64,000 nucleotides of DNA from Flavobacterium oncorhynchi (GTDB lineage: Bacteria > Bacteroidota > Bacteroidia > Flavobacteriales > Flavobacteriaceae). The notes beneath the pieces were generated by a model, which saw nothing but the letters and a program-made list of their open reading frames with translations, had not been told where the DNA came from and made no database searches. A program made the position numbers and the translations under genes. This document shows, piece after piece, positions 23,517-32,307 of the stretch (positions within the stretch are counted from its first letter, which is position 1; each line of letters opens with the position of its first letter). Location of the stretch: NCBI RefSeq assembly GCF_002217355.1, contig NZ_MUHA01000021.1, positions 62,001 through 126,000 of the forward strand, in the 5' to 3' direction.

Positions 23517-25922
23517 CTAAAATTTATTGAGAGTGTAGTTTAATTTTAAATAGAAACCTCTTCCAGGTTTTTGAACAGCAAAGTTGTCGTAGACCTGAAC
23601 ATTTGTAATGTTTTTGACATCAAAACTTGCTATAAATTTCTTGTTTGGAAATGTATAAGTTATCCCTAAATCCTGCGGAAATTGATTTGGTGTTTGATCG
23701 TTTTCAGTTTCTTGCCATGTTGTATAAAATGCACCTACGTAGCCCGCATTGTAATAGAGATTTAATTCTGAATTTTTTTGCAGGATGTCTTTAAAATTAT
23801 ACTGAATGTTACCGTTTACAGTAAAATACGGCTCATTTGGTAATTGCTGATTGTAGTATTCTAACAATAGTCCTTTCTCATCGTATTTCGTTTTATACAG
23901 TGAATTAAACTTCGACATGTTCATCGATACAAATAATCTGTTATTATTAGAGTATTCAGCCGAAAATTCATAACCCAAAGATTGTGCTGTTCCTAAATTT
24001 ACAAATGGAGATGTCTGCAAGGCTTCATTTACACGATTACTAAATGCAAGTATAATTTTATCTTTAGAATTTCTCCAAAACCCAGAACCGTTAAAACTAA
24101 ATTTATGATTGTTAATTTTATACGGACCAAATCGTAAGCCTATATTTAAGTTATCACTTTGTTCTGGTCTTAATCCACTATTTGGTGTTTGATTTTCACT
24201 TGGATTACCAAAGATTTCACCTTCTGAAGGAAGTCTTATTGCTCTTTCTGCAGATAAATTAAACATCATTTTTGGAAAAATAAAATAAGATGAAGCTAAC
24301 CCGTAACCGTAAAAAGTGGTATTGTTCTTTTCTAATTTTTCTTGAATAGTGGTTTGCTCTCCAGAATTAACTATTACTGGTGTTCTTTGTTCTGTTTTTT
24401 GATTGTATCTTTTTCCAAACAAGCTTGTTCTTAAGCGAGAATTAAACGCTTCTAGTTCGTAAGCTAATGATAAAACGCTTTTTTCAAGGTCTCGTTTTTG
24501 CTGAAAATTTCTTTCCAGTTCAGATTTCATTTCGTCATAATCGTCTCGCTCAAAAGAGTAAAGCATACTGCTGAATACAAACTTATGATTCTCATTCAGC
24601 GAATAATTTAAACCTCCTCTGGTGCTAAAAATTTTACTGTTAATGTGCAAGATAGTAGGTGCACCTTGTTGCGCTCCGTAAGGTGATAAAATAGGTTCAC
24701 CGCGAAGCCCCAATGTTTTTTCATTAAACCAGTTGTAATTCCATTTAACCGTATCGCTCAGTACTTCGTTTCTTTGACTGAAAACAGAATTAACCGTAAA
24801 CTCAAGTCCTTTTACAAGAAAATCTTTCTTGCTGTAATTAATGCTTATTACTTTGGCATCAGACTCGGTAAATCGACCTTTGTAAGGTCTTGACATCGCC
24901 TGTCCGTGCTGAATTTCATTATAATCATCAGAAGTATTAAAACCTATCAAGAACGTATCTGCCCAATTAACGTTTGTAAAACCCGCTTCGATTCGACCTC
25001 CGTAAGAACGGTAAGCATCTTCAAAACGTTTTGCTTTAATAGGTGTTTTTTGTCCGTTTGATAAAATGTTGTAGGCAAATTTTCCCCAAATTTCATAGTC
25101 ATTATCAGAGTAATTATAAAAGCCGGAACCTTTTAAAGTAAAACCATTTTTATCTCGATAAGTAGTGTTAAAATTAGATTGAATAGTATTAAACGAACCA
25201 TAAGATACAGATGCGTTTAGGGTGTTTTTAGCTCCTTTTTTTAGTATTACATTAATTGCACCGCCTAAAGCGTCATCTGCCAAATATGCTGGAACAACAC
25301 CTTTGTAAACTTCAATACGCTCAATTAATGCTGGAGGAATACTGTTTAAACTAAACGATGAACCGTAAGTTGAAATTGGAATACCATCAATAAATATTCG
25401 GATTGAATTACCTGTCATTCCGTTTAGGTTATAATTTACACTTGAGCCTAAACCTCCGTTTTGACGAACACGAACACCAACTGATTGCGCTAATAAATCA
25501 TTAGTTTGAATGTTTCTTTTTGCTGCTTCTTGCGTTTCGATTACGTTTACAGAAAATCCTTTATCTATAATCTCTTTTTTAGCCGTCTTTTTAGTGATTA
25601 CTACTTCATTTAAATGTTTAGTATCATTTTTTTTCTCTAATGTAATTGCAACTTGTTGTGAAGTATGATTCAAATGAACTTCGATCATTTTTGTATTTGC
25701 TTCTAGTGAAGAAACTTCTAAAGTGTATTTTTTAAAAGGAAGACCTTTGATTTGAAATTTACCGTCATTGTCAACAATAGCGAATTTTTGTGTTCCTGAA
25801 ACTAATACTGTTGCTCCAAAAGCTGTTTCATGTTTGCCAAATGTCACTTTTCCTGTAATTGTTCCGGTTTGTGACCATCCCGTAATTGTTACCATGAAAA
25901 AGATAAAATAAATAAACCTCAT
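23517..25922 (-). CDS. TonB-dependent receptor, XusA-like siderophore transporter
   Basis: An 801-residue outer-membrane receptor: signal peptide (ITGWSQ), CarboxypepD_reg-like domain (GTITGKVTFGKHETAFGATV, residues about 19-110), plug (VIETQEAAKRN to ALGGAINVILKKG) and a long beta-barrel ending in an aromatic terminal strand (GFYLKLNYTLNKF). Pairing with a DUF4374 lipoprotein 30 bases downstream is the XusAB arrangement. It would import ferric xenosiderophore. Upstream lie a TAAGTTTG -7 box, a 7-1-7-like palindrome and five phased 11-bp repeats, so expression is probably iron-regulated and activator-dependent. Confidence 0.88.
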   Translation of the reverse strand: MRFIYFIFFMVTITGWSQTGTITGKVTFGKHETAFGATVLVSGTQKFAIVDNDGKFQIKGLPFKKYTLEVSSLEANTKMIEVHLNHTSQQVAITLEKKNDTKHLNEVVITKKTAKKEIIDKGFSVNVIETQEAAKRNIQTNDLLAQSVGVRVRQNGGLGSSVNYNLNGMTGNSIRIFIDGIPISTYGSSFSLNSIPPALIERIEVYKGVVPAYLADDALGGAINVILKKGAKNTLNASVSYGSFNTIQSNFNTTYRDKNGFTLKGSGFYNYSDNDYEIWGKFAYNILSNGQKTPIKAKRFEDAYRSYGGRIEAGFTNVNWADTFLIGFNTSDDYNEIQHGQAMSRPYKGRFTESDAKVISINYSKKDFLVKGLEFTVNSVFSQRNEVLSDTVKWNYNWFNEKTLGLRGEPILSPYGAQQGAPTILHINSKIFSTRGGLNYSLNENHKFVFSSMLYSFERDDYDEMKSELERNFQQKRDLEKSVLSLAYELEAFNSRLRTSLFGKRYNQKTEQRTPVIVNSGEQTTIQEKLEKNNTTFYGYGLASSYFIFPKMMFNLSAERAIRLPSEGEIFGNPSENQTPNSGLRPEQSDNLNIGLRFGPYKINNHKFSFNGSGFWRNSKDKIILAFSNRVNEALQTSPFVNLGTAQSLGYEFSAEYSNNNRLFVSMNMSKFNSLYKTKYDEKGLLLEYYNQQLPNEPYFTVNGNIQYNFKDILQKNSELNLYYNAGYVGAFYTTWQETENDQTPNQFPQDLGITYTFPNKKFIASFDVKNITNVQVYDNFAVQKPGRGFYLKLNYTLNKF

Positions 25923-25950
25923 AACTGCGTGTAGTAAATAAATTGTGCAG

Positions 25951-25958
25951 CAAACTTA
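25951..25958 (-). promoter_or_regulatory. -7 promoter element of the XusAB-like operon
   Basis: TAAGTTTG on the - strand is an exact match to the Bacteroidota TAnnTTTG element. It predicts a transcript start near 25945 and a leader of about 22 bases before ATG 25922. Confidence 0.65.
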
Positions 25959-25961
25959 TGA

Positions 25962-25988
25962 GTTTATTTAAATTTAATCTAAATAAAC
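25962..25988 (-). promoter_or_regulatory. palindromic operator, Fur-type candidate
   Basis: On the - strand GTTTATTTAGATTAAAT (25988-25972) matches 13 of 15 bases of the perfect 7-1-7 palindrome at 40290-40306, and the whole 27-bp stretch is itself an inverted repeat. It overlaps the -33 region, a good position for a repressor such as Fur. Confidence 0.55.
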
Positions 25989-25989
25989 G

Positions 25990-26040
25990 AATTAGAAAAT
26001 CATTAGATTTACATTAGAAAATCATTAGAATAACATTAAA
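25990..26040 (-). promoter_or_regulatory. five phased 11-bp direct repeats (response-regulator-type site)
   Basis: On the - strand the heptamers TTTAATG, TCTAATG, TCTAATG, TCTAATG and TCTAATT occur with exact 11-bp spacing, separated by AT-rich tetramers (starts on the + strand at 25990, 26001, 26012, 26023 and 26034). This 7+4 geometry is that of Pho boxes and other OmpR/PhoB-family sites. It covers about -45 to -95 of the XusAB-like promoter. Confidence 0.65.
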
Positions 26041-26213
26041 GTTTCTAATGTTGAGAAGACAAGGAAAACAGAGGTCTTAAGACAAGGTGTAAGTGTCTTT
26101 TTGTTAGTTGTTTACTTGTTTTGTGTATGGTGAAATAGAACAGATAAAACGAGAAGACAGCTTAAAAAGTATCAATAATCGAATATTTTAATCTTTAAAA
26201 TTAGAGACTATCC

Positions 26214-27221
26214 TTAAAGTTTTACCTTGAAATGTTTAATGTTAAAGTTCTTCGATTTGATCACTTTTCCGTTGTCTGTAATCATAAGACAGCTGTATTC
26301 AGGAAATTTTTGCAGTAAGAGCAGGCCGTCCTTCTGACCTAATACCATTAACGAAGTGCTTAATCCGTTTGCAGTTTCTGCATTTGGACCAAAGATGGTA
26401 ACACTGCATAATCCAGTTACAGGATAACCAGTTGCAGGATTTATAATGTGAGAATATCGTTTGCCATTAAAAACAACAAACTTTTCATAACTGCCCGAAG
26501 TAGTTACTGCACCTTGATTTAAAGGTACAACTGTCAAGAGTTTTTCGGGTTTAAACGGATTTGTAATGCCTATTTTCCAGTCTTCTCCATTTGGTTGTTT
26601 TCCCCAAGTACTCATATCTCCAGAACCATTAATAATGCCGGCTTTAATGCCTTTTTCAAGCATCATTGTACGGCATTTATCGGTAGCGTAGCCTTCGCCT
26701 AAAGCACCAAAACCAATTTTCATTCCCTTTAGTTTTAGAAAAATAGTCGATTGCACACTGTCTAGAATAATGTTTTTGTAACCTACTTTTTCTACAGATT
26801 TTTTTATGGCTTCCGCCGAAGGCATTTCGGTCATTGATCCGTCAAATTTCCAAATTCTATCCATCGCAGCAAAACTTACGTCAAAGCCGCCATTTGTTAG
26901 TTCAGAAAATTTGATTGCTTTTTGCGTTAGTTCAAAAACTTCTCGATCCACTTTAATTGGTTTAATTCCTGCATTCTGATTGACTTCAGAAACCTGCGAA
27001 GTTGATTTCCAATCTGAGATTAAATTCTCAATTCGGGTAATTTCGGCAATTACTTCGGTTATATTTTCTTCGGCAGTTAGAGAATCTTTGGCAACAATAC
27101 TAATATCAAAACGACCGCCCATAAGCAGTGTCGTTCTTTTTCGTAAAACCTGCGAATGTGCTGATAAACCACATATTAGGACAAAAAGAATTAAATATAT
27201 GTTCCCGTTTTTTCTAAGCAT
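26214..27221 (-). CDS. apbE: FAD:protein FMN transferase
   Basis: A 335-residue ApbE-family protein with an N-terminal signal peptide (LICGLSAHSQ), so it works in the periplasm. Family motifs are clear: RTTLLMGGRFDI near the start, GFGALGEGYATDK, GIINGSGDMSTWG, TSGSYEKF and HIINPATGYPV. ApbE moves FMN from FAD onto a Thr/Ser of target proteins in an [S/T]GA[S/T]x[S/T] motif. A matching target lies two genes away: the DUF2271 protein at 29598-30080 has TGASVT. The PepSY reductase between them could deliver electrons to that flavin. It is last in the ankyrin-DUF2271-PepSY-apbE run. Confidence 0.93.
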   Translation of the reverse strand: MLRKNGNIYLILFVLICGLSAHSQVLRKRTTLLMGGRFDISIVAKDSLTAEENITEVIAEITRIENLISDWKSTSQVSEVNQNAGIKPIKVDREVFELTQKAIKFSELTNGGFDVSFAAMDRIWKFDGSMTEMPSAEAIKKSVEKVGYKNIILDSVQSTIFLKLKGMKIGFGALGEGYATDKCRTMMLEKGIKAGIINGSGDMSTWGKQPNGEDWKIGITNPFKPEKLLTVVPLNQGAVTTSGSYEKFVVFNGKRYSHIINPATGYPVTGLCSVTIFGPNAETANGLSTSLMVLGQKDGLLLLQKFPEYSCLMITDNGKVIKSKNFNIKHFKVKL

Positions 27222-27311
27222 GAAAAATCTTTTTTGATAAAAATTTTATATTAAAAGTTGCTGTGGAGCACTATTTATAAAAACAATAATGAAGTACTAA
27301 GAATCTACAAT

Positions 27312-29495
27312 CTAATAGCAATCCGTTAATAATTGTCCGTTATTTTTATAATGCATGAGATTTTTGGTTCCATTTACCAGACACAATTCATCAAGAATAG
27401 TTTCAACATCTTTTTGCATGGCAAGTGAACCGCAAATCATAATAACGCCGCCTTGTTTTAGTAAATCTATAAAAAATGCAGCATCTCTTTTTATAAGATC
27501 CATTACATAAATATGTTCAGCTTCTCGTGAAAATGCCAGATGAAAACTTGACAACTTTTGTTTCTGAATCATTTCATCTGTAAACTTTTTGTAACCCGTT
27601 ACAGTTTCTGTCTCCATTCTAAAACCGCAATACAAATGTGTTTCGGTTTTTTTCTTGTTTTGCTCAATCATTCCTAGAAAAGGAGCAATACCAGTTCCGT
27701 TTGAAATTAAAGCCGTTTTTGGAGCTTTTGTTGGAAAATGAAAAGCTTTATTATTGATAATTCTAGCCTTAATTACATTTCCAGGAGTAAGATTATTTAA
27801 ATAACCAGAACCTAATCCGTGTGGATGCAGTTTTACAACTAATTGTACATTTCCAGAATGATTTCCAATCGAATAGAGACGCTCTCGAGTGTCATTAGCA
27901 GGATAAATGGCTAATAAATCGCCAGAGTTAAATTTGGCGCGCATATTAGCACGTAATGTTACAAGAAAAGTATGTTCTTCCTCAGAAATTGCAGTTTTAT
28001 CTAAAACCATTAATTTCTGCAAACCTTTTGGAACATGATTGTATAAAGATGGTGTGGTGGCTAAAGAAATTCCAGTTTTGGCACTCCATAATTTTACCCA
28101 GTTTACAAACTCAACAGCCGATTTATCATTTACAGTCTGCATTTCTAAAACACGTTCTGTCCAGTTTTGATTTTCTAAAAGCTGATCAATTTCAACAGCA
28201 AATTTGCAAAAATCAGGATAAGCAGTAGAACCAAAACCAACTACTGAAAACTTAATTTTCTGTTCTTGATTTTGCTTTTGCAGCAAGGCTTTAAATTTAC
28301 TTCCGTTTGACGGCGGATCTCCCAAGCCATGTGTTGAAGAAAAAACTATAATATGTTCTGCTTTTGGATAAATCGAAAAACTATTCAATTCTGTAATAAA
28401 AGCTTTTTGACCTTGATCTATTAATTGTTTATGAATTGCATTTGCAAATCTAAAAGAGCTTCCATTTTCAGAACCTACTAAAAGTATGTAGTTGCTTTCG
28501 TGCGCTTTGAATTTGTTTTTGATTCGGCTTGATCTGCGTTTTAAAGTAATCGCAAAACCCGAATAAATAAAGAAAAGAATATTAATACAAGCAATGGCCA
28601 ATATTACAGCCCAAACAGCATTAATTCTTCCTGTATGAAGATCAAGACTTAAAGCGGCAAATTGAGCAGTAATTGGCGACTGTTTTTCTGTAATTACAGC
28701 ACCAGTAACTTGGTTTACTTCAATTTCTTTATTTTTTAATGCTATGATATAGTACTCTTCAGGATCATCAGTAAAAGGGAATTCGATTTTCTTTACATCT
28801 GAAAGAAGTGTGCTTTTAAAGATTGAAGTTTTTTTGGCTTCTGCCGAAAGTTCCGTTTTTACAGGTTTGGCTTTTTCATCGCCCATAAAGAAGTTGAATC
28901 TTTCAAGCGTTAAATAAGTTCCTGTTAATGCTATAATTAATATCGGAATTAAAGTCAATCGCCCTAAAACAACATGGTAATACTGTGTGAAGTATTCTTT
29001 AATGACTTTGGAGAAAAAATTACGAATTCCTCTTTGTCTATTCAAAACAAGAGCAAAGCCCGAAATAGAAATAAGGACTAATAGAAAAGAAATAACGCCA
29101 ACAAAAAAACGCCCTGCTTCATGCAGGTTTAAAGAACGATGAAAAGCAGTTACCCATTGAATAAATTCGCTTTTTTTTGCTGGTGTACCTAAAGTTTTAC
29201 CTGTTCTTGGGTCAATATAAGCGTTAATATCATTTCCGTCTTCATCAATTGCCTGAAGTGTAACAAATTGATTATAATCGACACTTAATTCTGTAATTTC
29301 AGGATATATTTTTTTTAATGCTGGCAGCGTTTGCTCCAAGGTTATCGCATCAAAATTTTCGACTTTGTACGGAAGTGTTTTTTCCTGCACAGCATCAACG
29401 GCAAGAATAATACCTGTTACAGAAGCTAAAAGCAGAAATATCGAAGAAAATAGGGCTAAGGCCAAATGTGCGTAACGCCAGAATGAAAGAGTCAT
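27312..29495 (-). CDS. PepSY-TM / flavodoxin / NADPH-flavin reductase fusion (XusC-like)
   Basis: A 727-residue inner-membrane oxidoreductase. Residues 1-330 form a PepSY_TM module with four transmembrane helices (first: FWRYAHLALALFSSIF; others near 135-155, 175-195 and 290-315) and a periplasmic PepSY loop. A basic cytoplasmic linker (KRRSSRIKNKFK) leads to a flavodoxin domain (LLVGSENGSSFRFANAIH, VFSSTHGLGDPPSNG), then an FAD-binding domain (ERLYSIGNHSGN) and an NADPH-binding domain (LISNGTGIAPFLGMIEQ, LYCGFRMETE, VMICGSLAMQKDVE), as in sulfite-reductase/CPR flavoproteins. It should carry electrons from NADPH across the membrane, probably for ferric-siderophore reduction, via the flavinylated DUF2271 partner. 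Confidence 0.88.
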   Translation of the reverse strand: MTLSFWRYAHLALALFSSIFLLLASVTGIILAVDAVQEKTLPYKVENFDAITLEQTLPALKKIYPEITELSVDYNQFVTLQAIDEDGNDINAYIDPRTGKTLGTPAKKSEFIQWVTAFHRSLNLHEAGRFFVGVISFLLVLISISGFALVLNRQRGIRNFFSKVIKEYFTQYYHVVLGRLTLIPILIIALTGTYLTLERFNFFMGDEKAKPVKTELSAEAKKTSIFKSTLLSDVKKIEFPFTDDPEEYYIIALKNKEIEVNQVTGAVITEKQSPITAQFAALSLDLHTGRINAVWAVILAIACINILFFIYSGFAITLKRRSSRIKNKFKAHESNYILLVGSENGSSFRFANAIHKQLIDQGQKAFITELNSFSIYPKAEHIIVFSSTHGLGDPPSNGSKFKALLQKQNQEQKIKFSVVGFGSTAYPDFCKFAVEIDQLLENQNWTERVLEMQTVNDKSAVEFVNWVKLWSAKTGISLATTPSLYNHVPKGLQKLMVLDKTAISEEEHTFLVTLRANMRAKFNSGDLLAIYPANDTRERLYSIGNHSGNVQLVVKLHPHGLGSGYLNNLTPGNVIKARIINNKAFHFPTKAPKTALISNGTGIAPFLGMIEQNKKKTETHLYCGFRMETETVTGYKKFTDEMIQKQKLSSFHLAFSREAEHIYVMDLIKRDAAFFIDLLKQGGVIMICGSLAMQKDVETILDELCLVNGTKNLMHYKNNGQLLTDCY

Positions 29496-29530
29496 TGAGT
29501 GTAATCTATTGAAATGTAATCAAATGTTTT

Positions 29531-29565
29531 AAGCTTTGTCAAAGTTTAAAAACCTTGACAAAGCT
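29531..29565. repeat. 12-bp perfect inverted repeat between DUF2271 and PepSY genes
   Basis: AAGCTTTGTCAA (29531-29542) and TTGACAAAGCTT (29554-29565) pair perfectly around a 12-base A-rich loop. There is no U-run on the - strand, so it is more likely an mRNA processing or stabilising hairpin than a terminator. Confidence 0.65.
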
Positions 29566-29597
29566 TGAATTTCGAGCAAATTAAATGCTTGAATAAA

Positions 29598-30080
29598 TTA
29601 TATTTTATTTAGTCGAACGTATCTGATATAACCTTTACCATCTGTTTTTGCGGCTAAACCTTCAGTAGTAAGAGGAATTTCAAGATCGCTTACATAGTAT
29701 TTTTGATCTTCAACAGCTGATTCAAATCTTAATTTGTAACCTTTGTTTATTTTAGAATTGTCAATTTCTATTGTTGTTATGCTTCGATCTCCGCCAGTTA
29801 CAGAAGCACCTGTTTTAGCACTGATATCTTCGTTTTTCTTAGTTTGAAACTTATTCCATTCTTTTAACGATTTGTACCATTTTTTATCATCTCCCATTAC
29901 ATAAAGAGTTTTTTCGTAGTCGCCGTTTGCATTAACAAGCGATACCACAATATAAGCTCCTTCGCCCATATAATTTGCCATTTGAAGCATGCATTTGTAT
30001 TTGCTTGTTTGCGCGTTTGCCTGAAATGAAATTAGGCAGATAAGAGCGCTTGTAAGAGCGATTTTAAGTATTGATTTCAT
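29598..30080 (-). CDS. DUF2271 periplasmic protein with a flavinylation motif
   Basis: A 160-residue secreted protein (signal peptide ending SFQANAQ). DUF2271 features include KYKCMLQMANYMGEGAYIVV, GDDKKWYKSLKEW and the late GKGYIRYVRLNK. Residues 90-95 read TGASVT, matching the ApbE target motif [S/T/D]GA[S/T]x[S/T], so Thr95 is the predicted FMN attachment site. It is co-oriented with apbE and the PepSY-flavodoxin reductase, with gaps of about 100 bases holding hairpins. From memory, DUF2271 and PepSY systems have been proposed by comparative genomics as flavinylated extracytosolic electron carriers. Function here: electron shuttle to periplasmic iron (inference). Confidence 0.82.
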   Translation of the reverse strand: MKSILKIALTSALICLISFQANAQTSKYKCMLQMANYMGEGAYIVVSLVNANGDYEKTLYVMGDDKKWYKSLKEWNKFQTKKNEDISAKTGASVTGGDRSITTIEIDNSKINKGYKLRFESAVEDQKYYVSDLEIPLTTEGLAAKTDGKGYIRYVRLNKI

Positions 30081-30112
30081 TGAAATATGAGTTATTATAA
30101 GTTATGAATTAT

Positions 30113-30190
30113 AAGTTTTGAGTTTTGAGTTCTGTTTGAGATGAAAAATTTGAATCTATACGCAAACTTACAACTCAAAACTGAAAACTT
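30113..30190. repeat. 19-bp imperfect inverted repeat between ankyrin and DUF2271 genes
   Basis: AAGTTTTGAGTTTTGAGTT (30113-30131) pairs with AACTCAAAACTGAAAACTT (30172-30190) with one or two mismatches. Like the hairpin at 29531-29565, it occupies the intercistronic gap. Confidence 0.6.
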
Positions 30191-30197
30191 TTAAGGG

Positions 30198-31697
30198 TTA
30201 TTTTAAAAATTCTACTGAGACGTTGTTTTTTGTAAGCGACTCGTTTTCTTTTGCTAATGCGTAAGCGCTTTCATCAAATTCTGTGGTTACCTCTTTTTGG
30301 GCACCTGCAGAAACAAGATATTTTAGAATAGAATCATCTTTAGCAACCATAGCCGCTCTGTGTAAAGCTGTTAAACCATCTTTGTTTTTAGCATTTACAT
30401 CTACTTTTAAGTCCGTTATTTTTTTAAGTAGAGAAATATCATTTTTTGGAATTGCTAAATGATATAAAGTATTACCGTCTTTTTGAGCAGCAGCTAAATT
30501 TAATCCTTTGTCTTGAAGTAATTTTGCTTTAGCATCAAAAGGATCTTGTTTTGGTGCAGCTTCTCTATCTCTTCCAGCTGGTCTGTAAGATTGAACAAGG
30601 TAAACACCTAGATTGTTTCCGTCTTTATCAGTAACATTTACATCAGCACCTTTGCTTAATAATAAAGATACAGCTTCAGGAGTTCCTGAACGCACAGCAT
30701 AAGTTAAAGCCGATTCTCCTTTTAGGTTTTGAGAATTTACATTTTTTGCAAGAGGAAGTAATAATTCTAATATAGAAGTGTCTCTTGCCGAAGCCGCGAT
30801 CATTATCGGAGTCGTACCTTCTTTATTGGCTTTATTAGCATCAGCACCTTTGCTTAAAAAGTATTTTACAATTTCAGTTTGATTTGGTTTTCCAGCCAAG
30901 AAATAAAGTACATTTTCGCCTGATTTGTTTTCTGCAGTTGCTTTGATTTTTACTTCTTCAACTAAATATTTATAAGTTTCCAGCGTATTTGATTCTCTAC
31001 GACTTCCTTGCGCTGCAAAAAGTAAAGCATTATCAGTTGGTTTTACACCTTTTGCTAAAAGTTTCTTTAAAAGATCTATGTTTCCAGTTCTTGCTGCATA
31101 TGTAAAAGCAGTGTTTCCGTCGTTATCAACATCTTTAAGAGACATTCCTTTAGTAGTAAAGTATTCCGCTGCTTTTAAATTTTTATCAGCAGGAATTGCT
31201 AAAAGTAATAAGTTAGCTCCGCCTTGGTATTTTTTCTTCGGATTAACCCCAGCTTTAAAGAAAGCTTCATACAAAGCAGGATCAGATTGACCATTAGATG
31301 CTGCAAAATCTACTGGAGTTGTGCCATGACTGTCTTCATAATTTACATCAGAACCTTTTGCAATCAAATATTGTACTAATTCTGTATTGCCTCTATAAGC
31401 CGCCCAATGCAGGTAAATACGGTTATCATGAGTCATTTTATTTATTGGATTCCCAGATTGATCTAGCAAGAATTTGATGGTTGCGATAGGAGCATCATTG
31501 TTAATAGCTAAAGTGGTAACATCAAAAGCATTTGCATTTGCTTCTGCTGGATTGCTGCCTTTTGCTATTTCTGCTTTTACTACAGTTACGTCAGGTGAGT
31601 TTTTCCAGAAAGATTGCTCTAGTAAAGTGTTTTTTTGCTGTGCATTAACAAACAAAACAGCTGTTAAAGCCAATGAAATAAAAAGATTCTTTTTCAT
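30198..31697 (-). CDS. exported ankyrin-repeat protein
   Basis: A 499-residue protein with a signal peptide (LFVNAQQ) followed by about twelve ankyrin repeats filling the whole mature part; typical units are NRIYLHWAAYRGNTELVQYLIAKG, split here as NRIYLHWAAYRG and TELVQYLIAKG, then GTTPIMIAASARD and GLTALHRAAMVAKDD. The repeats give a solenoid for protein-protein contact, here in the periplasm. It is the first gene of the flavin/iron operon, directly behind a TACATTTG promoter with a 7-1-7 palindrome just downstream. The role in iron handling is inferred only from position; possible partners are DUF2271, the PepSY reductase or ApbE. Confidence 0.85.
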   Translation of the reverse strand: MKKNLFISLALTAVLFVNAQQKNTLLEQSFWKNSPDVTVVKAEIAKGSNPAEANANAFDVTTLAINNDAPIATIKFLLDQSGNPINKMTHDNRIYLHWAAYRGNTELVQYLIAKGSDVNYEDSHGTTPVDFAASNGQSDPALYEAFFKAGVNPKKKYQGGANLLLLAIPADKNLKAAEYFTTKGMSLKDVDNDGNTAFTYAARTGNIDLLKKLLAKGVKPTDNALLFAAQGSRRESNTLETYKYLVEEVKIKATAENKSGENVLYFLAGKPNQTEIVKYFLSKGADANKANKEGTTPIMIAASARDTSILELLLPLAKNVNSQNLKGESALTYAVRSGTPEAVSLLLSKGADVNVTDKDGNNLGVYLVQSYRPAGRDREAAPKQDPFDAKAKLLQDKGLNLAAAQKDGNTLYHLAIPKNDISLLKKITDLKVDVNAKNKDGLTALHRAAMVAKDDSILKYLVSAGAQKEVTTEFDESAYALAKENESLTKNNVSVEFLK

Positions 31698-31746
31698 AAT
31701 TTATTATTGTTGTTTAACGTCCCTTTATATATGGGGGATAATGATC

Positions 31747-31780
31747 TATTTAGAATAAATAAAAATAAAGGACAAATGTA
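31747..31780 (-). promoter_or_regulatory. promoter and Fur-type palindrome of the ankyrin-apbE operon
   Basis: On the - strand TACATTTG (31780-31773) is a perfect -7 box. Ten bases further downstream is the palindrome-like TATTTATTCTAAATA (31762-31748). The promoter of the siderophore receptor at 37909-40260 has the same TACATTTG and the same kind of palindrome at nearly the same spacing, which argues for a shared repressor. Confidence 0.65.
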
Positions 31781-32116
31781 AAGATTTATAGTTTTAAATC
31801 AAGTTTTATTGTTGTCAAAAAAAATAATTCTAATGATTTTTTAATGTTGCCTTTTTAGACGCTTTTGTAAAACTGTCGCTTATCTTTTTTAGAAAGCTTA
31901 GATATCAATATTATATTTTGGTTTAAAGTGATCTATAGGTTTTTGGTTTTTTGGGGTTTAAATGTTTGATAAATAGGTAATTGTTTTTTTGTTTTTTTAT
32001 TATGAGGATTGCATTTTTTGTTTTTTATTTTGAAAAAGGGGCATGCTTTTTTTATGAATTATTGACTTTTGTGTTTTGTTAAATAGTAGATTTTTGAGGC
32101 AAAATTTGGAGTTAGA
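31781..32116. other. T-rich intergenic stretch without recognised gene
   Basis: A gap between the divergent ankyrin operon and nrdB. It is strongly T-biased on the + strand. The only structure I see is TCTAATG-ATTT-TTTAATG (31829-31846), two units of the same 11-bp repeat type as at 25990-26040 but in opposite orientation to transcription. Confidence 0.4.
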
Positions 32117-32283
32117 TGTTGATAAGTGCTTTTGAAAATTTGATATTATTTGAGTTTTAATTGTTGACAACTCTATTTAGATTTAGTATAAATAGCTGAT
32201 AATTCAGCAAGTACTGAAAATTATGCACCTGTTGATAAGTAGTTTTTTTACCACTTTTTTGAGTTGCTTTCGGCTGTTGATAA
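32117..32283 (+). promoter_or_regulatory. three DnaA-box-like sites upstream of nrdBA
   Basis: TGTTGATAA, the complement of TTATCAACA (one mismatch from the DnaA box TTATCCACA), occurs three times in the same orientation at 32117-32125, 32230-32238 and 32275-32283. A weaker TGTTGACAA lies at 32162-32170. All are upstream of the -33 element. DnaA control of nrdAB is established in E. coli; the same logic here is inference. Confidence 0.55.
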
Positions 32284-32307
32284 TTGATTGGTTTTTTAAC
32301 ATCAATC

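Noticed and set aside
32173-32195. CTATTTA...TAAATAG inverted repeat upstream of nrdB as a Fur-type box
   Set aside because: The central spacer is nine bases rather than one, and the position is far from the promoter.
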